A stretch of DNA of 64,000 nucleotides from Chamaea fasciata. Its lineage: Eukaryota > Chordata > Aves > Passeriformes > Sylviidae. The notes below the pieces were generated by a model that worked only from the letters and a program-made list of their open reading frames with translations, ran no database searches and was not told the DNA's origin. Below are positions 12,701 through 22,200 of the stretch, in pieces. The DNA lies in contig JARCOQ010000008.1 in the NCBI GenBank assembly GCA_029207755.1, positions 29,687,021-29,751,020 on the forward strand, written 5' to 3'. Position numbers and translations under genes: made by a program. Numbering within the stretch: the stretch's first letter is position 1; the number at the start of each line of letters is the position of its first letter.

Positions 12701-14696
12701 CCAGTTTGGATGATGTAATCTAACTTTAATCTGAATTAGTTAAGTATTATTATTAATTAACCACTTATTTATGAGTTAGGAATAAACTTACTTATTCTAT
12801 GTGAATGCTGCTGCAATCATAATTTTATCTAAAGCATTAAAAGCATGGAGCTGAAAGACTGATATATTTGGGGCTAAAATCCATGTCACTACCACACTCT
12901 GCACATCTCAGCAGGCATTTGAAAAATAGACCCCACTTTTCTGGAGCTTTACAGGGCTTTGAAAGTCCAAATTGAGGAAAATCTTCTACACTTTTTTTCT
13001 GAGGGTTAATGTATCTCACATAGAAAAGACACATGCAAAAGACAAGTAATCCATTAGCCTTCTCTAGGTGAAGGGGAAACATGAACAATTGTGCCTGTCC
13101 CTGCCCATTCTCCTGCCTCCACTGGTCATTGAGTTCTATAAACAGCATTATTTGTTGCCCAGTTCATGTAAATGGATGTTTTTCCTATAACCATAATAAT
13201 ATGAATCTCTGCTGGCCACAGGCAATGGATGTTAGAACAACAACCTGTCACAAAGCTAGTGCTTTTTTACAGCTGTTAGAGCTGGGAGGCTCTGGCTAAC
13301 CATAGTCCTGGAATACCCTTTGGACTCAGGAAGAACAGCATCCGTGGTGCCAGCAGAGTGCATGAGCTGCAATTGAACCTTGTGGATAGGCTTGACAAAG
13401 GTAACCTGGGCAAAGGTGGCTAATTTATGGCTCTGTGTGCCTAGATCTAACCTTCTGTGTACAGAAACAGAATGTGTTAATGGGCTTGGGCATTACCACT
13501 GTGATAAAGAAATGGATGTTACCACAAGGTTGTACAGAGACATCTGGCTGCTGAGCAGGGCAGGGCCTTTGTCAGTATTATTCAAATGGACACATCCTGC
13601 AAATCTTTTACAATGTTTGCTTAGAATGAAAAAGGTTTCTGGGCAGATCTATCCTGATGCAAAATCTAATCAAGCGAAAAACGGGTATTGCTTTCAGTAA
13701 GTCTTGGCACAAGATTTTTCACATCTTGCTGTTACCTACAAGCCCCCAATCAGAAAACCAACCAACTGACTGACAATCTTAAAGACTTCTATGCTTATGA
13801 TTTACAGCTGAAAATTGGTCTGTAGCACACTGTGAATATTGCTGGAAATACATCTGTTCATTCACAGTAGTCAACAGAGACCCACAACTGTCCGCCACCA
13901 GTCGCAAGCTTAACAGGTCTTAATTTGGCTGATATCTCTGCAATTTTATCATCGTATTAGCTAGGACCTCCTGTCTCTCACAGATTCGAGTTGCTACAAA
14001 ACTCTTCACACAGATGCTTTACTTCTGCTAATGTCTTCACCCCCTCATACCTCTCACTGAGTATCAGGAAAAGGCAAGTTTGGCTGTAGGCTCTGGCCCA
14101 CAACTACCAATTTTGGCACAATGCCAGAAAATGTACTAAGTGGCTTAAGGAATGTCACCTTTAGTTTGAACAGACTGTGATGCAACCCTCTTGAAAGCTG
14201 GTGTTGATGTTTCCACTAATTTATTTCAACAGGAAGGAACAAAAGCTCTGTGAGCCAGCTCAGGGGGAGCTGCTTTCCAGACTGGTTGGTTAAGGAGCCT
14301 CTGGCCAAAAGGGTACTGGCGTGGAACAGTTGCACCTTTTGTTTTGACTGTAACAGAGCTTGAATTACCTGGGTTTAGTTTGAAAGTCCTGAAAACTGCT
14401 CTTGGAATAGGCTGAATTAGGTTAATCATAAGCACCAGTGATTTTCCATTGTTCTGCAAACAAGGAAAGCCATTGGCTTGCAGTGACATCTTTCATCATT
14501 AATTAATCAAAATCTAGACATGCTAAATTGTGTATCACAACTGGCTTCTCAACAGCTGCTGAAAGTACTAGAAAATCCTTTCACTGCCACACAATAGCTG
14601 CCTTGATAAATCACAAAACAGAAGATAGTGGTTCTTACCTTTCAAAAGGCTCAACACCAGGCCGAACCACACAGCGAGGAGCACAGAGCGTCTCAT
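671..14696 (-). CDS. MUC13: MUC13, transmembrane mucin (partial, ten exons, 3' end outside window)
   Basis: Cell-surface mucin of epithelial apical membranes. The joined exons are 14639-14696, 11569-11631, 10251-10304, 9535-9597, 8647-8703, 7929-7991, 6277-6396, 5267-5373, 3585-3643, 2082-2233 and 671-796 (eleven segments including the signal exon), read on the minus strand with GT/AG borders and matching phases throughout. The order is signal peptide, about 100 residues of Ser/Thr/Pro-rich mucin, EGF-1, SEA domain, EGF-2. This is the MUC13 plan, and the SEA start GKVFPANIAV resembles human MUC13 GKVFPGKISV. EGF-3, the membrane segment and the tail must lie left of position 1. The mucin part is short and built from repeated 18-21-codon exons. 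The next gene upstream in the same orientation is HEG1, as in human. Identity is strong from the EGF/SEA part; the set of mucin exons may be incomplete. Confidence 0.85.
2082..2233 (-). CDS. MUC13: MUC13 SEA domain, exon 3 of 3
   Basis: A 152-base exon, phase 2 in and phase 1 out. It starts with QQESRSSVSVNVTVTNVF, where SSVSV sits at the place of the SEA autoproteolysis motif GSVVV, so the key serine is kept. It continues through a helix (DEKSVKFAIESAIEKD) and the final strand SYVYIYD. Acceptor TTTTCAG and donor GTATGT are intact. Cleavage activity is inferred only. Confidence 0.85.
3585..3643 (-). CDS. MUC13: MUC13 SEA domain, exon 2 of 3
   Basis: A 59-base exon, phase 0 in and phase 2 out, encoding FSKALKSLNGYMKTAIVEI. 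It has a good acceptor (CTCTTTTATAG) and donor GTAAGT. The 59-base length and the 0/2 phases are the same as the HEG1 exon at 37510. Confidence 0.85.
5267..5373 (-). CDS. MUC13: MUC13 SEA domain, exon 1 of 3
   Basis: A 107-base exon, phase 1 in and phase 0 out, encoding GKVFPANIAV at its start and LEYEELFNNVSEF at its end. The first beta strand and first helix of a SEA domain fit here, and NVS is a glycosylation sequon. Acceptor TTCCAG and donor GTGAGT are intact. Confidence 0.85.
6277..6396 (-). CDS. MUC13: MUC13 EGF-like domain 1 exon
   Basis: A 120-base phase-1/phase-1 exon that encodes one complete six-cysteine EGF module, VDFCHGHPCGRNSATC followed by the CxC pair CEC and a last cysteine in KNCYIG. 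A sequon NST lies inside. The donor is GTGAGT. The module precedes the SEA domain, the position of EGF-1 in MUC13. The length equals the EGF exon of HEG1 at 40073. Confidence 0.9.
6460..6545. repeat. AT-rich imperfect repeat with GTTCATATA motif
   Basis: The words gttcatata, attcatata and ttaaata recur several times in 85 bases of an intron, just upstream (in transcript sense) of the MUC13 EGF-1 exon. Confidence 0.6.
7929..7991 (-). CDS. MUC13: MUC13 mucin exon A1 (21 codons)
   Basis: A 63-base phase-1/phase-1 exon encoding SSAVSEATSEPTETPTSGPP. It is the last mucin exon before EGF-1 and the most diverged A-type copy at its 3' half (PTETPT in place of PADTTA). The donor is GTAAGG. Confidence 0.75.
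8647..8703 (-). CDS. MUC13: MUC13 mucin exon B1 (19 codons)
   Basis: A 57-base phase-1/phase-1 exon encoding PPPETSAGTTVMLTPTPT. Splice borders are intact (acceptor ATTAG, donor GTAAGG). It differs from B2 mainly by one extra proline codon and Met-Leu in place of Met-Pro. Confidence 0.75.
9535..9597 (-). CDS. MUC13: MUC13 mucin exon A2 (21 codons)
   Basis: A 63-base phase-1/phase-1 exon encoding SSAVSEATSEPADTTASGPT. Acceptor CATCAG and donor GTAAGG are intact. It is the A-type exon of the second tandem unit. Confidence 0.75.
10251..10304 (-). CDS. MUC13: MUC13 mucin exon B2 (18 codons)
   Basis: A 54-base phase-1/phase-1 exon encoding PPETSTGTTVMPTPTPT, bounded by an acceptor ATTAG and a donor GTAAGG. 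It is the B-type exon of the second tandem unit, and one codon shorter than its copy at 8647 because of a missing CCT. Confidence 0.75.
10590..10849. repeat. Direct repeat, copy also at 12077-12340
   Basis: About 250 bases running from ctcaccacacttttctccc to the ctgctatatcagcagca block are repeated at 12077-12340. The segment is the end flank of the array and also sits inside it between B2 and A3. Confidence 0.7.
11045..12058. repeat. MUC13 tandem unit 3, truncated (A3, B exon missing)
   Basis: Third copy, nearly identical to 9050-10022 up to the text ccaggcctgaggcagga, then it stops at about 12058. The second half of the B segment, including the B exon, is absent. Confidence 0.7.
11569..11631 (-). 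CDS. MUC13: MUC13 mucin exon A3 (21 codons)
   Basis: A 63-base phase-1/phase-1 exon with acceptor CAG and donor GTAAGG on the minus strand. It encodes SSAASEAASEPADTTASGP-type Ser/Thr/Ala sequence for O-glycosylation. It is nearly identical to the exons at 9535 and 7929 and is the first mucin exon found after the signal exon; the 3 kb in between showed no other convincing exon. Confidence 0.75.
   Translation of the reverse strand, partial: KVVLQVKQLLSQQIQQPQDL
12077..12340. repeat. Direct repeat, copy of 10590-10849
   Basis: Copy at the right edge of the MUC13 exon array. To its right the sequence becomes AT-rich single-copy-looking intron. Confidence 0.7.
12341..14638. other. First part of MUC13 intron 1
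   Basis: AT-rich to mixed DNA between the signal exon and the mucin array. No supported exon; one splice-like candidate near 14369-14411 breaks the phase rule and was rejected. Confidence 0.55.
14639..14696 (-). CDS. MUC13: MUC13 exon 1, signal peptide
   Basis: Nineteen codons plus one base (phase 1) starting MRRSVLLAVWFGLVLSLLK, a basic N-terminus followed by a hydrophobic core as in a signal peptide. The donor GTAAGA follows directly at 14638. The start has G at -3. An in-frame upstream ATG at 14846 keeps the frame open, but it would bury the signal sequence behind 50 residues, so I chose 14696. Phase 1 fits all downstream mucin exons. Confidence 0.8.
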
Positions 14697-14860
14697 TGCC
14701 ACTTCTGTTGCTGCTGCCACTTGCTGCTGAGCCTGAGAGAGAGTGCCTTTCTCTTCTGGCGTCAGCTCATTTAAGGTCCCAGCCACAGGTAGAGAGCTCA
14801 GCCCTGAGCTGACGTCATGGTGGCAAGTGGCAAATGATAAATTCAAGCGGTGTTTTTCTT
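14697..14860 (-). promoter_or_regulatory. Candidate MUC13 promoter and 5' leader with two CRE-like sites
   Basis: A full palindromic cAMP response element TGACGTCA is at 14810-14817, 114 bases upstream of the start codon, and a related TGGCGTCA is at 14757-14764. A weak TATA-like ATTTAA lies at 14769-14774. CREB/ATF binding is known for the palindrome; use here is inferred. Confidence 0.45.
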
Positions 14861-17800
14861 CCTCCTCAGGCTGGGAGGAGATTTCTGGACCTGCAGCGTT
14901 CTTTCTTTAAGTCATAAATACTTGAAATCTGTTGACACAAGGAAGTTACTGCTAAATAAGCTGACATGGGAACTGACAGTGCATCAGCTATCCCCTGCCA
15001 GCTTTCCGTACCAGCTCCTTCCGTGCAGATTAAATGAAGGGTGCAGTATAGTCTGTTCTTAAAGTGCAAGAGGTGACCCCATCCCAAGGCACACTAATTA
15101 TCCTTGATAATCCTTGTGTGATCCACATGCTCACTTCCCTTGCAATAAATTACCAGTACAGACAAGCTTCATTCCTCAAACTCCAATTACTTTTTTTCTT
15201 ATAAGCAAAATCCTATGCTAAAGCACTTCTTACTGCTTAACAGGTTAAAAAGAAGTAGAAAACACCTGCACCTTTGACATCAAAGAAGCAGGACTGACGT
15301 TGGCCCTTCTGGCAGTGACCATGGCTGGTTTGTTTTCTGCCCTCTTATGTGTGTTGCAGGCTCACTGAAGTGGTGGGTGAAGAGAAGGAGGAGCAGGCAG
15401 GACAGCCAGCAGGTGTTTTTTGTCTTTATCCTCCCTTTCTTGAGAGAAAGTGTATTCCTGCCAGGGAGATGTTTGTAACCAGGGATTGTCAGGCTGGAGC
15501 ACAAAGCCTACAGCAGATCTAGAAATGACAAAAAGCCCAGAAAGCCGAGAAGCAGGTAACACTGCTGTGATGCAGGGAAAATAGGTTGGAGACTGAGACT
15601 TTTTAACATCGCATCCCAGGAAGCTTCTGAAATGGCCAGTGAGAGACCAAGATGGGAAAAAAGGTCTCTGTGGGCGGGATTTGGTTATCCCAAAGTCTCT
15701 TACTTTTAGCTGTCTCCCCTGTCCAAGTTCTGCAGTGTTCATTCTGCTTTGTGCTCCAGTGAAATGCACTGCTTGAGATCAGCTGGGCCAGTTGAGATCA
15801 GTGATTTCCAGTTCTCCTTTTCAGGTGTAATTTCTCTCATTTTGAAGGTCTAAGTGACTCTGTATCCTGCCACAACTGCCAGTAAAGTCTTTCTCTGAAG
15901 TAAACACAGGTTACACCATCATTATCAGACAAAAGAAGGATGAACAACCCATCCTTGTATCCCCCGCAATGGCACTTCTAATGGCTATGGAGCTGGTCTC
16001 CTGTGGCAGACCCCACTGCCAGTAACACAGGCAGGTTATGAACACACTACTTAACACCAAGTAACAGCTCAATGTGGTAAATGCCTCTCCCTTCATCTGC
16101 TTTTGTTCAATCTTCTGTTTTAAGAACAAGAAATGCAGTGTTGGGTAAACTCCTATACTGAGAGGGTGTATCTTCTTGAATGAGGGAGGGTGAGAGAGAC
16201 GAGAAGTATTACTCAAGTCATTCCTGAACTTAGGGTTGTCTTAAACTTTTAACTTGCACTGAACCAGGAAACACTGCTGGCTTACAGCCAGCAAAAATGG
16301 TTGTGTGCCTCTCTGCTGGCACAAGTAATGAGCGGCCTTGTCCCTTGGCAAATCTGCTCAGGATGCTGAGCGTGAAATGTGGGGGGGTTGCCTGTGCCTT
16401 CCTTTGTATCTCTGTCCCTGAAGTCCCTCCAGTGCAACCTGCTCCCCACACCTACCCCTAGTCCCCACAGTGACTGCCTGGTAGCCCCCCTCTCCCTCTG
16501 TCTGCTCCTTCAAGACATGCTGGATTCAGCTCCTGCCCTGTTGCTGCTCCCTCCCATGCCCATTGCCCACCACAGATCACTCAATTCCTCCAGGCCCCTC
16601 CTTAAAACTGCTCTGCCAGGCAGCTGACAGAACAAGAGAAGGAAATGCCTGGGAAAGGTTTGTCCCCAGTGCTCTGTGCCTACCTGCTTGGCCAGTGTCC
16701 AGCCTCCACATCAGGTCACCACCACCCTCCCAGCTTCAGGGGACATCCAAAAACTAATCCCAGAGTCTTGTTAGAGTAATATATTTCAGTGCTGTGAGCC
16801 CCGGACCCCAGCAGGTGCTTCAGGTGGGAATGGGTGGGCAGAGGAGGACAAACCTGGCTGTAGGAGTGGCAGAGCTGTACGTCACCATCCTCTGGCAATG
16901 TCCATCTCCCAGACTTACACTCTTCAGTCTTCATGATACACTCCGATTTTCCAATGCTGCTCAAAGGTGCAACTGAATTAATCCAGGTCTTAAAACCTCC
17001 CTGTTGGCTGTAAAGCAAGTGCATGGGACCAAAAGAACTTTTCAACCATTGAAAATGAGGGCCAGGTCTTCATCAGGTGTAAATGGTGCAGCTTTTCTGC
17101 CTACACTAGAGACTGCTGGGTGAGTGTGCAGTCCTGCACGTTAGAACAGTTCTCTATAGTGAATGCACATCAGTAGCTGGTGGATTAACTATATTTTTAA
17201 ACTTTACTTCCATTCCTACCTGGTTGTTTATGTTTATTACGATCACAGTTTTGGCAGTGTGAGTCATTTGCAACGCAAAAGGCCCCAGTTCCTCCAGGAA
17301 ATAATGCACTGAACAGACATATATCTTCACGGACTACAAGTCTTCATCTCTGCTTGCCCTTTCCTGGCCATTCTGTGACACACCAGTGGTCACAACAGTA
17401 TCTCTCCAGGAAAGAGCGTGACACACCCTATGTGCCCCATTGCTTGGTGATTTGTGAAGGAATTAGTTATAGAGAGATGGTGGTTTAGGAGAACAGACAC
17501 AGAGAATTAATGAAATAGGAGAACTGATACCAGTGAAATAGCAGCTCTGCTGAACTTACCAATTAAGTCATTTAGCACACATTTAGACAATAAAAATATG
17601 ACTGTTAGTCCAGACAGACACACACCCACAGCAGTTGTGACGTTCTGCACAGAACTACAGAGAAATTTCCTTTGCAGAAATAACTCAGTAACTTTCCAGA
17701 GGCTGTAAAATCAAACTCCTGTGTGTCAAAACTCAGATATGACAGGAACGCTGAACAATTATTATGGAATAAAAAAATATGCTATGTTTAGTAACAGTAG

Positions 17801-19215
17801 CTGCTCTATCGTCAATACTTGTTTATGGCAAGAAAAAGAAACATCAAAGGTAAAGGGCCTTATGTATCTATTAGACAGTGCATGTAATCAAGAGGCAATC
17901 TTGCTGTCAGAAGACGTAAAGTAGGGAAAATTGTCTTTGACAGCTCTTTATGTGCATCAGCTCAATACCTTTTTTCCTTGCACATTTTTCAATCCTTTTC
18001 CTTCCTAGATTCCTATACATTTTGTTATTTCACGTAAATTTGGTTTCTCCACTATATTTGATATGTATAATTAGAAATATATGTTTTAACTACCTAAAAG
18101 TTTAAAAAAAGCTTCAGAAGTCCAAATCAAATATTTAGCTATGGATACAGATACACATATAATCAGGGGATGCAGATGCTCTTTAACTTCAGATGGTGTC
18201 CAAGAATTTGAGGGAACACTCTATGGATGCATTCAGTGGTCTCAGAGGCACTGGCATGCAAATCTGAACTGGTCAGGGCTGTTAAATCATGTGCTTGTCC
18301 ATAACCCCAAAGTCCCACGGAAATGTTGTGACCCATGGTTTTACACTGTCAGTTTCCTAAAAGATACCAATAACATGAAATAGTTGTGGTGAGCGATGTC
18401 TTACCTCAGAGAGCAGGGTGGGCCGCTCTCTGTGGATGTCTCTTTTCATGGCTACTGAGGGAGCCAGATGATGTGTTCAAACTGGCCACCTAACTTTTCA
18501 TAGAACAGATGAATCCCACCTTAGCCCCATCTGATTGCTGTCACAGCTCTACCGCTCTGGAGCAACACAGGAAAAAATTGCCCCAAATGAACCTACCTGC
18601 CATTGATCCAGATGCTCTTCCACATCATGCCTCTTCTCAGCAGCCTGAGTTGGACTTGGTGTTCACCTGGATTCAAGGTGCCCTCCTTCTTCCTTTGAGG
18701 GACACTCAGCTGGGTATTCTTCACTGTCCCTGGTGGTTTTTACTGGGATAGGACTGATGGTCTCATGGTGGTCAGGTCCAGTCCCCTGCCCTTGCAAACA
18801 GCCCTGCTGCACCCACCTCTCCTGAGGTTTTCCTCCCCTCCAACATGCACCCACACACATAAACACACAGCTTTACCAGTTCCAGCAAAAATTAAACTGA
18901 GGAAAAATTAAAATTAGACTGAGTTGCTTGGTGCAACCAAGATAAATGTATGACAACATAACTTGTATTTCAGCTGAGCAGAATTTTGTTTGGCACAACT
19001 AACAGAACATACCCATTTTTCCTCTTTGCTTTTCAATTTAGTTATTCAGTCAGGAAGCACCATCAGAAGATCAAAAGCAATTTCTTCTCTATGCAATTTC
19101 TTATTTTCAGATTAGATGCATAATAATAATTAAAACCACGTAAAAACTGCATATGTTTATCTTTACAGGCAAAGCTAAAGACAATAAAAAAGCAAGGACA
19201 TAGTAATATTCATTG
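14861..19215. other. Intergenic DNA between MUC13 and HEG1
   Basis: No coding exon, RNA gene or clear transposon recognised. Only scattered short open frames without family resemblance. Confidence 0.5.
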
Positions 19216-19221
19216 TTTTAT
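19216..19221 (-). terminator. Candidate polyadenylation signal for HEG1
   Basis: AATAAA on the minus strand (tttatt on plus) about 7 kb past the HEG1 stop codon. Another minus-strand AATAAA is near 20947. Which one is used cannot be told from sequence. Confidence 0.2.
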
Positions 19222-22200
19222 TGTATCTTTTTATGATACTGACTAGAACGCCAGATTTAATAATATTGGATGCAGGTATAAAAATAATCCAATCCTTAAA
19301 AATTATATTTTGATGCTACAGTACTGTATAATTAGTGGAGGCTGAAAATATAATACAACTTTAAATAATACTGGTTTGGAAAACATCCTCAGAACCCCAG
19401 AGACTTGGAAGCAAACATTCAGAGACAGAGGGAAGGAAGTGGAGCAGTGTCAAGAACATAAACCAGGCTTGTAAAGAAGCACAAATAAACACTGAAAATT
19501 TATCTTTTGTAAGAGAGTTTACAAAAGGTGAGCTTTACTATTGCAATTCTAAAAGCTGCTCAAATAAGTCATTATGATCTTACACACCAAGTTTGACCTT
19601 CCACTAGGATAAAGTCCTGTAGAATGTAATGGGTTTAAATGACTGAGTTTAACAGAATTTCCTTTTAAAAAGGAAGGTAGTAGGTATTTATCCTGTTGAG
19701 CTTTTTTTTTTTTTCTTTAAAGTAAACCCATCCTAGAAGATTCTATTGAAGATTTTTTGTGTCCAGTGAATTCTATAGCCTTATTCAAGAGAAGTGATGA
19801 TTGTTTACTGTATTCCACAGGACTTTTCCATACAGGATTTTGCAGACCTGGGGGGCTGCCTGCTGCAATCATTAACCCAAGTAAGACTCCCATCCCTTCT
19901 AGCATTTCATTGAAATAGAGACTGAGCAATTTAACATTTAAATATCACTTTGGAGGAACATCAGGTAGCCTCTCTTGGTGTTCCCTCAACAAGGATATTA
20001 TCCAACACAGACTAGACACAGAAGAGATGTCATCCCAAACATGACCTTACAGTACAGAAGCCACACTTCTGAAAAATAAGTAAGTACATTTTTTTTTTCT
20101 TTTTCTTTTTTTTAATTCTGGTACTTCTTACTCCTTTGTGAATTTCTCTCCTGCTTTTCAATTTCAGCACTTCAAGGGAATGAAGAATGAAATGTACATT
20201 GAAAAGGTCCCAAACTCTTACAAGCATATAGGACATACCCCTTCTGAAAATAGGAGATCTTGCTTAATTTCTAAAGGCACAGGTAAGAGTCATCTGAGCA
20301 GCTGATATGTGTGACACCAGGAAGCATCTCTACATCCCTTGATATTACATAATAGGAAACAGGCTGGCTGACCAGTAAAACAGCTACACAAAATTCCCAT
20401 TCATTCTCTTCCCAGGAAGCTGTTTCATATCTTGAACCTGTTTCGTTCATTCTCATATAACATAGCTCCTGCTACAGTTATAAGTATGCTTAAAAAAAAA
20501 AAATAGGTACAACATGGAAAGGCAGGAACAATATCACAAAAATAGGCACACAGAGTCAGGTGATAGAGTAATTCAGGCCTAAAAAAAATTTCTTTACAGT
20601 CCATGGGAGAGTTACCCCAGTCACAGTAATGGATGCTGGATTACATCCTTTGTGTGTAAAGAGGAAAAAACATTAGTCAGCATAGGAAGAGCATTTAACT
20701 AAAAAGCATCCATTCTTGTTAATTTAAGGAAGAAAGCTAAAGATTACTATTAGAGAATGAAAATTCCAGCTGGATTTGGAATGGATATGGCCATTGACCA
20801 GCATCAGAGACAAGGCCCAGGAAAGTAACTTGGTGTATCTGCAGCAGTGTCCAAACCCACTCGATGCTCACTCGGGTCCCAGCAATCACCTGTACATGTA
20901 TCGGCACAAACAATTTCACAGTGATAAATACCTCTCTCTAACTTCAATTTATTGCTATTTTAAAAGCCTTTTATCACCCTCCAGCGTGGAGGCAAATAAC
21001 TTCATAAGGCTGTTCACAAGCAGTAACTCAGTACATGACTGTGGTGCCAGTGGGTCTTATGGGAAATGCCACAGGAACAATGAGATTCATCGCTGCTATA
21101 AAACTTAACACTTCCAATGTGGGGGAAAAGGGCATCAACCTGACCTGCTTTTTCCACTTACAGTCCAATTCAGTGCTGTGAGGTTTCAGCAGTATGAAAA
21201 AACTGCCCTGGTTTTCCCAGTGCAGCTGGAAGGACTGGCCAGAACAAGCAGCAGGACACAGGAAGACTGTATGTTCAAGATGACTTTTGAAAGATTCCTC
21301 AAATCTGTGTTTTGCTGATCAGTTCACTGGAACTGCTTCTCCTATGCTGACTGTCAGGGGTATTTTTGTGGAAAAGGCATTTTGTCAGTATAATTGGCAG
21401 AGCACCATAGCAGCAAACACACGCCTCTCACAACTTTTCCTGTCAAGCCACAGAATTAGCATTTTTTTTCCAAATTTAATTAAAAATACACCCACACAAC
21501 TGCTCGTGAGTCCTTGCTAACTGCTCCCCTCACTTTCCACAGCAACCAGGAACAATAGCAGATTTATGAGCAGTGTTAGTGTAGTTTTTCTTCCTTTCCC
21601 CACATCTGGCTGAACCACTTGCATTCTTCATACCAAAATCATGCCACTTCCCTCTTATCCTCTCAGATAGTGGAGAGTGATTCCCCTTGGCAAAAACAGC
21701 GAGTGTGCTCAAAATTTTCAATTTGGGATAGCTAGAAGTAATTTAAAAGAGAGATGAGAAATAAGCTGCATGTTTTTAGACATCCTACAGGGAATTAGGT
21801 TGCGAACCGAGAAGCATCTGATTTTGAAAGTGTGCTTGAGGACACATGGAGACCCTTCTTATACCCAAGAGGAGTAACAAGGCACACTTCACTGCCAAAG
21901 GGTGCTTTGTGTATGGCAGACACAGAGAGGATCCTGGTGGCAGCTTTACACAGAGACAACTTGCACTGAAACAGGCCACATCCCTGCTGTGGCTGGGCAA
22001 GTCTGTAATGCTGGGGTGAGGCAGTGAACACTTGCAGTGAAACTGTCATCATAAACTGTGACACTACACAGTGCACTGCACCCCTTCTGTCCCAGTGGAG
22101 CTGGGAGCGGGTGGTGCCTGGCTGAACACAGAAGCACTGCAGCACAGGGGAGAGCCAGGGGCTGAATCATTCCAGGCTGCCTCTGTCACCTTCATAAAAG

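Noticed and set aside
14369..14411. Splice-bounded 43-base candidate MUC13 exon
   Set aside because: It would leave phase 2, while every neighbouring mucin exon needs phase 1.
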